Source: Nocardia camponoti (GTDB lineage Bacteria; Actinomycetota; Actinomycetes; Mycobacteriales; Mycobacteriaceae). Taken from it: DNA of 64,000 nucleotides. The notes under the pieces are model-generated. The model was not told the origin of the DNA. It made no database searches and saw only the letters and a list, made by a program, of their open reading frames with translations. The DNA is taken from positions 345,025-409,024 of the forward strand of contig NZ_BMMW01000003.1 in the NCBI RefSeq assembly GCF_014646135.1, in the 5' to 3' direction. A program made the position numbers and the translations under genes. Shown here piece by piece: positions 10,301 through 17,945 of the stretch (its first letter is position 1; every line of letters starts with the position of its first letter).

Positions 10301-13297
10301 CGGTTCGCCCGCCACATAGGCGGCGCGGTCAGCCGCATCGAGGCGCTCGAACGCCGTCGGGGTTTGCGTCAGGACCGTAACCTGTTCGCGCGCAAGCAAT
10401 TCCCGGAACTCGACTGGTGAGCGCGACGTGAGGTGGTCGACAACAACAACCGACGAACCGCCAGCGAGCGCGCACCACAGTTCCCACGCGGCGAAGTCGA
10501 AGGAGTGCGACATCGCCCACACGTCGTCCTCGTCAAAGTCGTAGAGCAGTTGCGTATTCGCAAACAGCTCAACGACATTGCGATGACTGGTGCTCACCCC
10601 GGTCGGTTTGCCCGCCGGACCGGACAGGTACGTCACGTAGGCGACATGATCGGGGCGAAGCGGCGCGTTGCGTTCGGCCGGGTGCAGCGGGTTGGGCGAG
10701 TACGCGAGGTCATCAAGCAGGACGACCGGGACGTCGGACGCTGGGATCAGCGCCAGTTCCGTTGTGGTGGTGAGTAATACCGACGGTCGCGCTTCGTTGA
10801 GCAGGTATTCGATGCGCTGCGCTGGGTAGCCCGAGTCGATGGGCAGGTAGCCCGCACCGGAAAGTAACACCGCAAGCAGCGCGACAGGCAGTTCCTCCGT
10901 GCGCGGAACACTTACCGCGACAAGCGATTCCGGCCCAACACCCGCATCGATCAGCGCGCGTGCCGCCGCCGATGCCTGACCGAGCAGTTCGGCGAAGGTG
11001 AGCGTGGTGTCGCCCGCGCGGATCGCGACCGCATCCGGTCGACGTTGCGCTTGGGTGGCGATGAGGTCGGGCACTGTGACCGGCGGAACGATCGCGCCTG
11101 CCGACTTTCCTTCGCGCAGAACGAGATCGCGCTCGCCGGGGGCGAGTACGTCGATGTCGCCGACGGGGATGGTCACGTTGGCGAGCACCGAGGCGAACAC
11201 GCGGGCCCATCGGTCGGCGATGTCGACGACGGTTGCTCGGTCGAAAAGGTCCGTGGCGTAAGCGAATCCGACGATGATGCCGTCGGGCTGGCCGTCTTCG
11301 GTGAAGCGCTCGACGATGCCGACTTCCAGATCGACCTGCGTTTCGACGTTCGCCCGAAGGTCGCGTTCTTGGTCGGGGAAGGTCAGTAGCACCTGGAACA
11401 GCGGGTGGCGCGCTGGAGAGGGGGCAGGGCCGACCAGCTCAATCACGCGCTCAAGGGGGACGTCGGCGTTGCTGAACGCAGCGAGGTCGCGGTCGCGGAC
11501 ATCGGCAAGGAGGTCACCGAACGGGCGCGCAGGGTCGACGTGGCTGCGCAACACAACCGTGTTGGCAACCCCGCCCTCGTGGCCGCCGACCGCGATATCG
11601 CGACTTCCGGACAGTCGCGCGAGCAGCACAGCGAGCGCGGTATGCACAACGGTGAACAGGGTCGCGTCGGCCGTGCGCGCCAACGTCGCGAGCCCCGAGT
11701 GGGTTTCGGGTGGCACTTCGAACGACAGCGTTTCGGCGTCCCCGCTAGCGACAGCTGGACGCGGTCGATCGGTCGGCAGGTCGAGCTGTTCGGGGAGGTC
11801 GGCGAGGGTGTCGAGCCAGAACCGCACGCTGTCATCGCTGACCTCGTCGCGCTGCTGCGGAACGGATGCGGTCGCACGTTCGGCGGTGCCCGTAGGTGCC
11901 ACGACCCCGGCGACGACCAGGCTTGAGTCTCGAACGGAGATGTCCTCGGCGGACGCACCGGCCCAGGCGGCGGCCCGCTCTTCATCTGGGCCACGCACAG
12001 CACCGGTGGACGCGACACCTGCGGCGACGCCTAGGCCTTCGCCACGGCCACGTACATCTTCGGCGGGCACGCCTTCCCCAGCAATTGCCGACTCTCGAAC
12101 GCTCGCCGCCTCAGCGGACGCACCAAAGCTGGCGACAGCACTCTCTTCGCCCGAGACGCGCCCGTCGACGGCGTCCCTACCTCGCGTGCCAGCTTCGACA
12201 TTCGAAGGGAAGCCACTGGGTGCGGCGAAGACCCCGTCCGCACTGCCATCGCGCGTGCCAGATTCGGCATTCGAAAATGAGCTGCTGGGTGCGACGGCAG
12301 CGGCGTCGCCACCTCCCACACCGCCCTGCGCGCTCGACGGCAACGTGCCCCCGGCGAGGTCGGCGACAGCGTCGGAACTGAGTTCGGCGACCTGAGTCCC
12401 TCCCCCGACCCGCTCACCACCACCCCGGCGATGCAATACCTGACGTCCCTCACTCGCCCACTCCGCGACGAGTTCGGGGCGCACCTCATCGCCAACAATC
12501 AGCACCGCGCGCAAATCGGGCAGCCCAGCCGGGTCTACGGATTCGAGTGCGTCCGGCGTGATCAGCAGGTGCGTGACCGCTTCACGGCGCACCAGGTCGG
12601 AAAGTTCGAAACCGCCAGCGATGCGCGGCGGGCAGATCACCAGCAGCGCGCCAGCGCGGAAGGTGAGCAGCAGTTCAAGGACCGCGTTGTCGTGCGCGGG
12701 CGAACCGACGTGCAGGACGCGGGATTCGGCGGTGATGTTGAGGTCGGCGCGCTCGGCCTCAACCCGCGCAGCCAAGCCAGCGTGCGGCACAACAACGCCG
12801 GTCGAACCCGATGGGTAGATGCGGTAAGCGGGGTCGCGCTCGTCAAGTGGGCGAACACGGTCGGCGTCGTTGACCGGATCGGCGGCGCGCGCGGCGATGC
12901 GTTCGGCGACAACCGGGTCGTCGAGTTCGATCCAATAGATCGCCGAGCCAAGCACTTTGCGATGCGCGGCCGTCGTCAGCCCAAAATCAGCGCCAGCATC
13001 TTTGGCGATGTGGGCGATGCGGTCGGCGGAATAACTGGGGTCTACCGGAACGAATGCCGCGCCGGACTTAACGACAGCCCAGGTCGCGACAACCGATTCG
13101 ATCGAGCGGGCGATCGCGATGACGACGACGCTGCCCGGCCCGATCCCTCGATGAATGAGTTCGCGCGCGATCCGCGACGACTGCTGATCGAATTCGGCGT
13201 AACTGAGTTCGCGTTGCGCCCCGGGCATGCCGGTTGGGTTGTAGCGAACCGCTACGCCCTGCCCCACCCATGCGCTGACACTTGAGGAAGTTTCCAC
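7352..13297 (-). CDS. NRPS-like multidomain protein with truncated A and C domains, carrier-less
   Basis: About 1,981 residues. GTG at 13297 is preferred (AGAGG 11 bases upstream); in-frame starts further up (13348, 13354) add a Cys/Arg-rich stretch unlike a domain. Order from the start: N-terminal half of an A domain (to about residue 290), a 190-residue Gly/Ala/Ser linker, the C-terminal half of a C domain (about 490-730), a near-complete A domain (735-1248), a full-length C domain (1280-1710), and a third A domain cut short at the stop. Only the central A domain keeps most cores: FDFAAWELW, SVTES, YRSGDL, and the lysine of SGKLDR; its P-loop reads SGPAGKPTGV, so the PKG lysine is Thr. The C domain has HQIVADAG in place of HHxxxDG. 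A PCP should follow SGKLDRSALP, but a 35-residue Ala/Pro linker leads straight into the next C domain. No TE, MbtH or PPTase gene is nearby. Confidence 0.85.
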   Translation of the reverse strand: METSSSVSAWVGQGVAVRYNPTGMPGAQRELSYAEFDQQSSRIARELIHRGIGPGSVVVIAIARSIESVVATWAVVKSGAAFVPVDPSYSADRIAHIAKDAGADFGLTTAAHRKVLGSAIYWIELDDPVVAERIAARAADPVNDADRVRPLDERDPAYRIYPSGSTGVVVPHAGLAARVEAERADLNITAESRVLHVGSPAHDNAVLELLLTFRAGALLVICPPRIAGGFELSDLVRREAVTHLLITPDALESVDPAGLPDLRAVLIVGDEVRPELVAEWASEGRQVLHRRGGGERVGGGTQVAELSSDAVADLAGGTLPSSAQGGVGGGDAAAVAPSSSFSNAESGTRDGSADGVFAAPSGFPSNVEAGTRGRDAVDGRVSGEESAVASFGASAEAASVRESAIAGEGVPAEDVRGRGEGLGVAAGVASTGAVRGPDEERAAAWAGASAEDISVRDSSLVVAGVVAPTGTAERATASVPQQRDEVSDDSVRFWLDTLADLPEQLDLPTDRPRPAVASGDAETLSFEVPPETHSGLATLARTADATLFTVVHTALAVLLARLSGSRDIAVGGHEGGVANTVVLRSHVDPARPFGDLLADVRDRDLAAFSNADVPLERVIELVGPAPSPARHPLFQVLLTFPDQERDLRANVETQVDLEVGIVERFTEDGQPDGIIVGFAYATDLFDRATVVDIADRWARVFASVLANVTIPVGDIDVLAPGERDLVLREGKSAGAIVPPVTVPDLIATQAQRRPDAVAIRAGDTTLTFAELLGQASAAARALIDAGVGPESLVAVSVPRTEELPVALLAVLLSGAGYLPIDSGYPAQRIEYLLNEARPSVLLTTTTELALIPASDVPVVLLDDLAYSPNPLHPAERNAPLRPDHVAYVTYLSGPAGKPTGVSTSHRNVVELFANTQLLYDFDEDDVWAMSHSFDFAAWELWCALAGGSSVVVVDHLTSRSPVEFRELLAREQVTVLTQTPTAFERLDAADRAAYVAGEPPLPLRYLIFGGEAVDPRKLTGWYGRYSETAPRLVNMLSVTESAGHVTHLELDPGTVDLPVSLIGRAIPGLSVAVLDDRLQPVPFGVAGELYLGGNQLSRGYLGEPGLTATRFVADPFGAPGSRRYRSGDLGRWVGFRGEPVLEYGRRGDAQVQLRGHRIEPAEIEAALLSVAGVGRAAAVVRVDEHAGDRLIGYVVPADTETQLDPAVVRARVTEFLIGYMVPDAVVVLDALPMTASGKLDRSALPAPEIVVANVPEIGAPAAPAPIVARPALAAAAERGVVPLSVVQQQLWSRNGAVDNVPLVLRLRGALDTSALRYAVADVLERHEALRTRFPLGDDGVPFQDVVPVSVALPGGLAVEETEDPHERIHDLLSGGFDVAERVPLRACLYTVPTDDPLAEEDHVLAIVVHQIVADAGSLGPLSRDLAIAYRARVEGRSPSWPPLPVQYADYALWERAVLGDSSDETSLAATQLNFWRDNLAGRGAAPDLTYDRPQRTSLRSAEVSFTLPADVHAGLLAVAEQHDATLFAVVHAALAALLSRSSGNTDIVVGTPFAGRSEPELAELIGSFGSTLALRTTLAPESRFSELVSVAREVGARAVANADTPFDANLQVLLEVNRPDTPTVQLRGLTVDAFDLVARPVKFDVQVSVDASVDEMGEPAPVRAVFTYATALFDEASIRTLGSGFVDILAAVAEDPNAIVAELNLARPSLPDVESADPAVSFTPSTSGVALSQELAAVVEDDAQAPALDLGQTAIEYGDYDARSSRLARSLIARGAGPGTGVAIRLDRGVQSAVATWAILKAGAAVVPLRHLDAPPPAILEVVLGLAYHVVDVPDGLDWYDLADPALVAEVAAESPRPIAYAHRTRALRGDDIAYLGTDYVLTYDQLAAVAERVGLTYESRTRVVAQPDSLIAVAEIVSAGIVGAALVLSAGSDEEDEVSHVLTTSGDGLRGTAATVVGVSEMIGNAPAPHRRIVAVGMDG

Positions 13298-13463
13298 AGA
13301 ACAAAGCACCTCTCGCGTCCGGCAGCCAGCCCGGTTCCGACACAGCATAGCCACACGCGAAACACACGCACCGCTTCTTTGCGGGCAATCCTAAACCGCT
13401 TGGTCTCGTAGTGCGTGAGTATCGCGTTCTGCAACCCCCGAAAACGCAAGCAGTCAGCGTAGC

Positions 13464-14354
13464 TCAGTGAGCCGACGGGCCCCACTCCAGCGGAACGCCC
13501 TTCGACGCGAGGTACGGCAGCGGGTCGGTCTTCGTGCCGTTCGCGTCCCAAATCTCAAGGTGCAGGTGCGGGCCGGTGGAGTTGCCTCGGTTGCCGACCG
13601 TCGCGATTACGTCGCCGGTGTTCACGCGCTGACCGGCGTGCACCAGCATCTCGTTGACGTGGCCGTAAACGCCGATGGTGCCGTCGTCGTGCTTGACGCG
13701 CACCCACAAACCGAAGCCCGACGCCGGGCCAGCCTCGATGACGGTGCCGCTGGAAACGCTGCGGATGGGCGCGCCGATCGAGTCGGCGAAGTCGATGCCG
13801 TAGTGCATTTCGCCCCAACGCGCGCCGAAGCCCGAACTGATCGGGCCAGCGACCGGACGCGAACCCTGCGAGGGCGCGACCTGATGCTGGATGCCTTGGA
13901 CGATGTCTTCGACCTGCGACAGCGGAGCCGCGATCTCAGGCGGCAAGTTCTGGAGGCCGAACGGGGCGGCGACCGGCGCGGCGACCGGCGCGGCGACCTG
14001 GGTAACCGGCGCGGGCGCTTCGGCCTGCTTGGCGGCGACGAAGCTAGCTTCCGCTTCCTTTACCGACGCGACGGGCGCGACCGAGGGAGCAACCTCGTCG
14101 TCGTCATTGTGCGTTGGCAGCAACGGTGCCGCGTAAGCGATGGTCGGCGCGACCTGCGCGGCGACGCCAAGGACAGCGCCAGCGGCGACGGCGGCCGATG
14201 CGGCGGTGCGCACCCGATCCGAACGCGAAGCCGCCGCGCGGTGCTTACGCCGGGAACCACCCGGACCCCTGCCTGGTCCAGCGCAGCTCTCGCCGCCTCC
14301 GCTGAGCAACGACTGCACAGAGATGGATTCGGGACCGACACGGTGCTGCGACAA
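13464..14354 (-). CDS. M23 family metallopeptidase (LytM-type murein endopeptidase)
   Basis: 296 residues from a TTG start that has AGGA seven bases upstream. A basic N-terminal region precedes a hydrophobic segment (about residues 50-75, ending in an AYA-like site), so the protein is exported or anchored. An Ala/Pro-rich stretch follows, then the M23 domain (about 165-290). Zinc-ligand motifs are visible: HYGIDFAD (HxxxD) and GPHLHLE (HxH). The fold cleaves peptidoglycan cross-bridges outside the membrane or activates amidases; which one cannot be told. The N-terminal 45 residues are uninformative, so the start could be further in. A perfect hairpin (AGCGCC/GGCGCT) lies at about 14389-14406 in the leader. 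The gene stands alone, tail-on to the start of the NRPS-like gene. Confidence 0.85.
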   Translation of the reverse strand: MSQHRVGPESISVQSLLSGGGESCAGPGRGPGGSRRKHRAAASRSDRVRTAASAAVAAGAVLGVAAQVAPTIAYAAPLLPTHNDDDEVAPSVAPVASVKEAEASFVAAKQAEAPAPVTQVAAPVAAPVAAPFGLQNLPPEIAAPLSQVEDIVQGIQHQVAPSQGSRPVAGPISSGFGARWGEMHYGIDFADSIGAPIRSVSSGTVIEAGPASGFGLWVRVKHDDGTIGVYGHVNEMLVHAGQRVNTGDVIATVGNRGNSTGPHLHLEIWDANGTKTDPLPYLASKGVPLEWGPSAH

Positions 14355-14609
14355 GGGTTCGTCCTAGCGTCCGACAACAGGGGAACGAAAGCGCCGAAAG
14401 TGGCGCTCCAACGGCCATTTCGGGCCGCTGGACCGAACCTAAACGTTACGGTTCGGCATCGTTGTGACGGGAACTCTACGCCGTCGTGACCATTTCGCAA
14501 CCTTTTGTCCGACTTGATTTGAAAAGTCCCAGCTCGCGTCGCGCGTCACCCGCGACACGTTCGGGTCAAGATGCGGTATCGGTCCGGCGTGCGATCCAGA
14601 CTGTAAGAC

Positions 14610-15641
14610 ATGGTTCTAGAGAAGTTGCGCATTCCGATCGTGGCCGCACCGATGGCCGGTGGTCCGTCTAGCCCAGAACTTGTGAGCGCGGTCGCCAACG
14701 CGGGCGGGTTTGGCCAGCTAGCGGCCGGTTACCTCACAGTTGAGACCCTGGTTGAGCAGATCGCGACTACCCGCCTTAACACCGGCGCGCCGTTCGGCGT
14801 GAATCTCTTCGCACCGGGCGCGTCGGCCGACCCGGCGACTTACGCCGATTACCTCGCCGAACTCGGCGCGCGGTTCCCGCTTGGCAAACCCGTGCACGAC
14901 ACCGATCACTGGGCCGAGAAGATCGAAGTGCTTGTCGCCGAACCGGTCGCGGTGGTTTCGACGACGTTTGGCTGCCCGACAGCCGTCGAGGTTGATCGAC
15001 TGCACGCGGTTGGTTCGGAAGTGTGGGTCACCGTCACCTCGCCCGCTGAGGCGGCGATCGCCATCGACGCAGGTGCCGACGTGCTCATCGCCCAGGGTGT
15101 CGAAGCGGGCGGTCATCGCGCGAGTTTCATCGACGATCCGGCCGACGATCCCGTCGACGGACTCGGCCTGCTTTCGTTGCTGCAATTGCTCACCGCGAGT
15201 ACCGACCTGCTGTTGGTCGCCGCGGGCGGCATCGCGACGGGCGCGGGCTTGGCCGCCGTGCTCGCGGCGGGCGCTTCGGCTGGACAGATCGGCACCGCCC
15301 TCCTGCGCTGCACCGAAGCGGGCACCAACCCTGTGCATCGCGGCGAGGTCGGCTCGGCTGAGCCGACGATGCTCACGCGCGCGTTCACGGGAAAGCGTGC
15401 GCGCGGAATTCGCAACACCTTTCTTCGCGACTACACCGCCGACGCGCCAGCCGCCTACCCCGAAATTCACTATGCGACAGCCCCGTTGCGCGCGGCGGCA
15501 CGGGGCACCGGCAACCCCGACGAAGTGAATCTGTGGGCGGGCCAAGCACATTCTCTCAGCAGGGAGTTACCAGTAGGCGAACTGCTCGAAGAGCTAGCGG
15601 AAGGCGCGAAAGCCGCTCTCCGCAAAGCACTTTCAGAATGA
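14610..15641 (+). CDS. Nitronate monooxygenase family protein (NMO/2-nitropropane dioxygenase type)
   Basis: 343 residues, ATG start. The sequence begins LRIPIVAAPMAGG, typical of this FMN-dependent TIM barrel, with the flavin-phosphate-binding signatures AQGVEAGGHR and AAGGIATGAGLAAVLAAGA. Family members oxidise nitronates such as propionate 3-nitronate; many relatives have unknown substrates, and some are enoyl-reductase-like. The length fits the family. It is divergent from the M23 peptidase gene (about 255 bases between starts) and transcribed toward the SCO5389-type gene. The family call is firm; the substrate is unknown. Confidence 0.88.
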   Translation: MVLEKLRIPIVAAPMAGGPSSPELVSAVANAGGFGQLAAGYLTVETLVEQIATTRLNTGAPFGVNLFAPGASADPATYADYLAELGARFPLGKPVHDTDHWAEKIEVLVAEPVAVVSTTFGCPTAVEVDRLHAVGSEVWVTVTSPAEAAIAIDAGADVLIAQGVEAGGHRASFIDDPADDPVDGLGLLSLLQLLTASTDLLLVAAGGIATGAGLAAVLAAGASAGQIGTALLRCTEAGTNPVHRGEVGSAEPTMLTRAFTGKRARGIRNTFLRDYTADAPAAYPEIHYATAPLRAAARGTGNPDEVNLWAGQAHSLSRELPVGELLEELAEGAKAALRKALSE

Positions 15642-15653
15642 ATCCAGGGTTAT

Positions 15654-15677
15654 TGACAACGGATTTCGTTTAGACTT
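15654..15677 (+). promoter_or_regulatory. Possible promoter upstream of the SCO5389-type gene
   Basis: A perfect TTGACA at 15654-15659 lies in a short AT-richer stretch between two genes. The best -10-like hexamer (TAGACT, 15672-15677) is only 12 bases away, which is too close for a standard sigma-70 site, so the -10 assignment is weak. Confidence 0.35.
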
Positions 15678-15735
15678 GCAGAGCCGTTAATGAGGCATCG
15701 CATCCGCCGACCACCCCCTATTGGAGGAGAGCGCA

Positions 15736-16134
15736 ATGTCCCTCGATGTATCCCCCACCCTGCTTGAGCGCGCCGAATCTGGCGATATCACCGACGCCGA
15801 ATTCGTCGAATGTGTGCGTACGTCACTGCCTTACGCGTGGGAGGTGGTGAGTCGCGTCGCGGGCGAACTCCAAAGTTCGGATGCCTCAGTCGAATTCACC
15901 GACAACGTGGTTCCGCCGCCGGACGAGATCTCGCGCGGCCAGTTGCTTCGCGCCCTTGCCTCCGATGCCATTCGCGGTGGGCTGGAACGGCATTTCGGTG
16001 TGAAGCTGGCGTTCCAGAACTGCCATCGCGTCGCGGCGTTCCCGCTGTCTGCGGTGGGCGGGGACACCTACACCCGCTACATCAGCCCGCGCGCGCAGTT
16101 GCTCAACCAGAGTCCTGAACTGCGCAACTGCTAG
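15736..16134 (+). CDS. SCO5389 family protein (conserved actinobacterial, unknown function)
   Basis: 132 residues; ATG chosen because GGAGGA lies eight bases upstream and homologs begin MSLDVSP. Diagnostic segments are SLPYAWE, RGQLLRALASDAIRG, the FGVKLAFQNCHRVA block and the C-terminal LLNQSPE(L/F)R(N/D)C. There is no signal peptide or membrane segment, so it is probably cytosolic. As I recall, the family is highly conserved across actinobacteria and has no assigned function. It is a single-gene unit closed by a strong terminator. The family assignment is from memory of the Streptomyces sequence. Confidence 0.85.
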   Translation: MSLDVSPTLLERAESGDITDAEFVECVRTSLPYAWEVVSRVAGELQSSDASVEFTDNVVPPPDEISRGQLLRALASDAIRGGLERHFGVKLAFQNCHRVAAFPLSAVGGDTYTRYISPRAQLLNQSPELRNC

Positions 16135-16142
16135 ACACACGA

Positions 16143-16182
16143 AAAAGGGCGGCACCAGAAGTTGTTCCGGTGCCGCCCTTTT
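16143..16182. terminator. Bidirectional Rho-independent terminator
   Basis: Perfect 14-bp inverted repeat (AAAAGGGCGGCACC at 16143-16156, complement at 16169-16182) with a 12-base loop and A/T tracts on both outer sides. It sits between convergent genes and would serve both. Confidence 0.9.
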
Positions 16183-16185
16183 CGA

Positions 16186-17823
16186 CTATCCGAGGGTGGT
16201 TACGTCCAACTCGCCTTCGGCGTACTGCGCGCGCAGGCGCTTCTTGTCGAACTTGCCAACGCTGGTCTTGGGGACCTCAGCGATGAAGGTCCAGCGCTCG
16301 GGCAGCTGCCACTTCGCGAACTTGTCGGCGAGGAAGTCGCGCAACTCGGCGGCTTCGGCGGCGGCACCTTCGGCGAGCACGATCGCGACAAGCGGACGCT
16401 CGTCCCACTTCTCGTCCGGCACACCGATCACGGCGGCTTCGGCGACGGCCGGGTGGCCCATCACCGCGTTCTCCAGGTCGACCGACGAGATCCACTCGCC
16501 ACCGGACTTGATGACGTCCTTCGACCGGTCAACCAGGGTGAGGTAGCCGTTCGGGCTGATCTTGCCGACGTCGCCGGTGCGCAACCAGCCGTCGTCGAAC
16601 TTGTCCGGGTCGATTTCCGCGCCGGAAGGCGAGTAGTACGAACCGGTGATCCAGCCGCCACGAACCTGCAACTCGCCGAGCGACTCGCCGTCATTCGGGA
16701 CGACCTTGCCCTCATCGTCGACCAGACGCGCTTCGACGTTGGCCGGGAAGCGACCCTGGGTGTAGCGGTAGGCCCACGCCTCTTCGCCTTCCACCCCAGC
16801 GGGCGCGTGCGCGACGCTGCCGAGCGGCGACGTCTCAGTCATGCCCCACGCGTGCAGGATGCGCACGCCATGCTTTTCCTCGAACGCGCGCATCATCGAC
16901 GGCGGCACCGCGGCACCACCAACAACAGCGGTCTTGAGGTGCGAAATGTCTTGCGGCGCAGCGGCAAGCGCGGCGAGCACGCCACCCCAAATGGTAGGCA
17001 CGGCCGCGGCGAAGGTGGGCTTCTCCGACGCCATCAGCTCAAGCAGCGGCTGCGGCTGCAGGAACCGGTCGGGCATGATCACGTTCGCGCCCGACATCAG
17101 CGCCGCGTACGGCAGGCCCCACGCGTTGGCGTGGAAGAGCGGAACGATCGCGAGCACCGAGTCCGAACCGTCGAAACCCATGCCGTTCGGCGAGTTGACC
17201 TGCATCGCGTGCAGCCAGTTCGAGCGGTGCGAGTAAACGACGCCCTTCGGGTCGCCGGTGGTGCCCGAGGTGTAACACATGGCAGCGGCGGACCGCTCGT
17301 CGATGACGGGGAAGTCGAAGTCGGGCGACTGGCCGTCGATGAGCGTGCGGTAGTCGTGCACCGTGACACCATCGGGCGCGGTGAGCGCCGACGCGTCGCC
17401 GTTGACGACGATCACGTGCTTCACCGTGGTGAGCTTCGGCAGGTACTGCGCAAATAGCGGGACCAGGGTGCCGTCGACCAGCACGACCTTGTCCTCAGCG
17501 TGGTTGGCGACGAAAACCAACTGCTCAGGGAACAGGCGAATGTTGAGCGCGTGCAGCACCGAACCCATCGCGGGCACGGCGATGTAGGCGACCATGTGCT
17601 CGTTGTTGTTCCACATGAAGGTGCCGACGCGGTCGCCCTCTTCGACGCCGAGGCCGCGCAGCGCGTTGGCCAGCCTGCCTGCTTCGGCACCCAGCTCGCG
17701 GTAGGTCATCGTGCGCACGCCATCGCCGGTCCAGGTGGACACGGTCGAATCGCCCTGGAAAGTGGCGGCGTACTTGAGCAGTGTGGCCAGCGAAAGCTGG
17801 TCCTGCTGCATGGTGCTCTGCAT
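16186..17823 (-). CDS. Acyl-CoA synthetase (long/medium-chain fatty acid-CoA ligase, FadD type)
   Basis: 545 residues. ATG at 17823 is chosen because AAGGAG sits five bases upstream; an upstream in-frame start would put this Shine-Dalgarno inside the gene. Core motifs of the ANL superfamily are intact: YTSGTTGDPKGV (P-loop, about residue 180), WGMTETSPL, GWLRTGDVG, and SVGKFDKKRLR with the C-terminal catalytic lysine. It activates a fatty acid with ATP and CoA through an acyl-adenylate in the cytosol. It is divergent from an acyl-CoA dehydrogenase gene across a 122-base gap, so the pair probably shares control and catalyses successive steps of fatty-acid activation and beta-oxidation. Chain length cannot be read from sequence. 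Confidence 0.92.
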   Translation of the reverse strand: MQSTMQQDQLSLATLLKYAATFQGDSTVSTWTGDGVRTMTYRELGAEAGRLANALRGLGVEEGDRVGTFMWNNNEHMVAYIAVPAMGSVLHALNIRLFPEQLVFVANHAEDKVVLVDGTLVPLFAQYLPKLTTVKHVIVVNGDASALTAPDGVTVHDYRTLIDGQSPDFDFPVIDERSAAAMCYTSGTTGDPKGVVYSHRSNWLHAMQVNSPNGMGFDGSDSVLAIVPLFHANAWGLPYAALMSGANVIMPDRFLQPQPLLELMASEKPTFAAAVPTIWGGVLAALAAAPQDISHLKTAVVGGAAVPPSMMRAFEEKHGVRILHAWGMTETSPLGSVAHAPAGVEGEEAWAYRYTQGRFPANVEARLVDDEGKVVPNDGESLGELQVRGGWITGSYYSPSGAEIDPDKFDDGWLRTGDVGKISPNGYLTLVDRSKDVIKSGGEWISSVDLENAVMGHPAVAEAAVIGVPDEKWDERPLVAIVLAEGAAAEAAELRDFLADKFAKWQLPERWTFIAEVPKTSVGKFDKKRLRAQYAEGELDVTTLG

Positions 17824-17945
17824 CGAGGCTCCTTCTAAGTTGGCGCACATGAGCTGCGTCACACGAAATGCTACCGAAATGTCGGGATTTAGCTATTAGT
17901 GCCGATCATTTTTTGGTCACCGCACCAAACCGTATGGTGTGGCGC
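17824..17945. promoter_or_regulatory. Divergent promoter region, acyl-CoA ligase / acyl-CoA dehydrogenase
   Basis: This 122-base region holds both promoters. It is AT-richer near its middle and contains a direct repeat of CGAAATG (about 17867 and 17876), which could be a regulator site. No clear palindrome was found, so the site is tentative. Confidence 0.35.

Noticed and set aside
14360-14610. c-di-AMP (ydaO) riboswitch before the M23 peptidase
   Set aside because: Such switches precede some actinobacterial cell-wall hydrolase genes, but the conserved core sequences are not present; only a simple hairpin is seen.
16196-17862. Large plus-strand frames inside the acyl-CoA ligase gene
   Set aside because: They are shadows of the minus-strand gene, which has complete ANL motifs.
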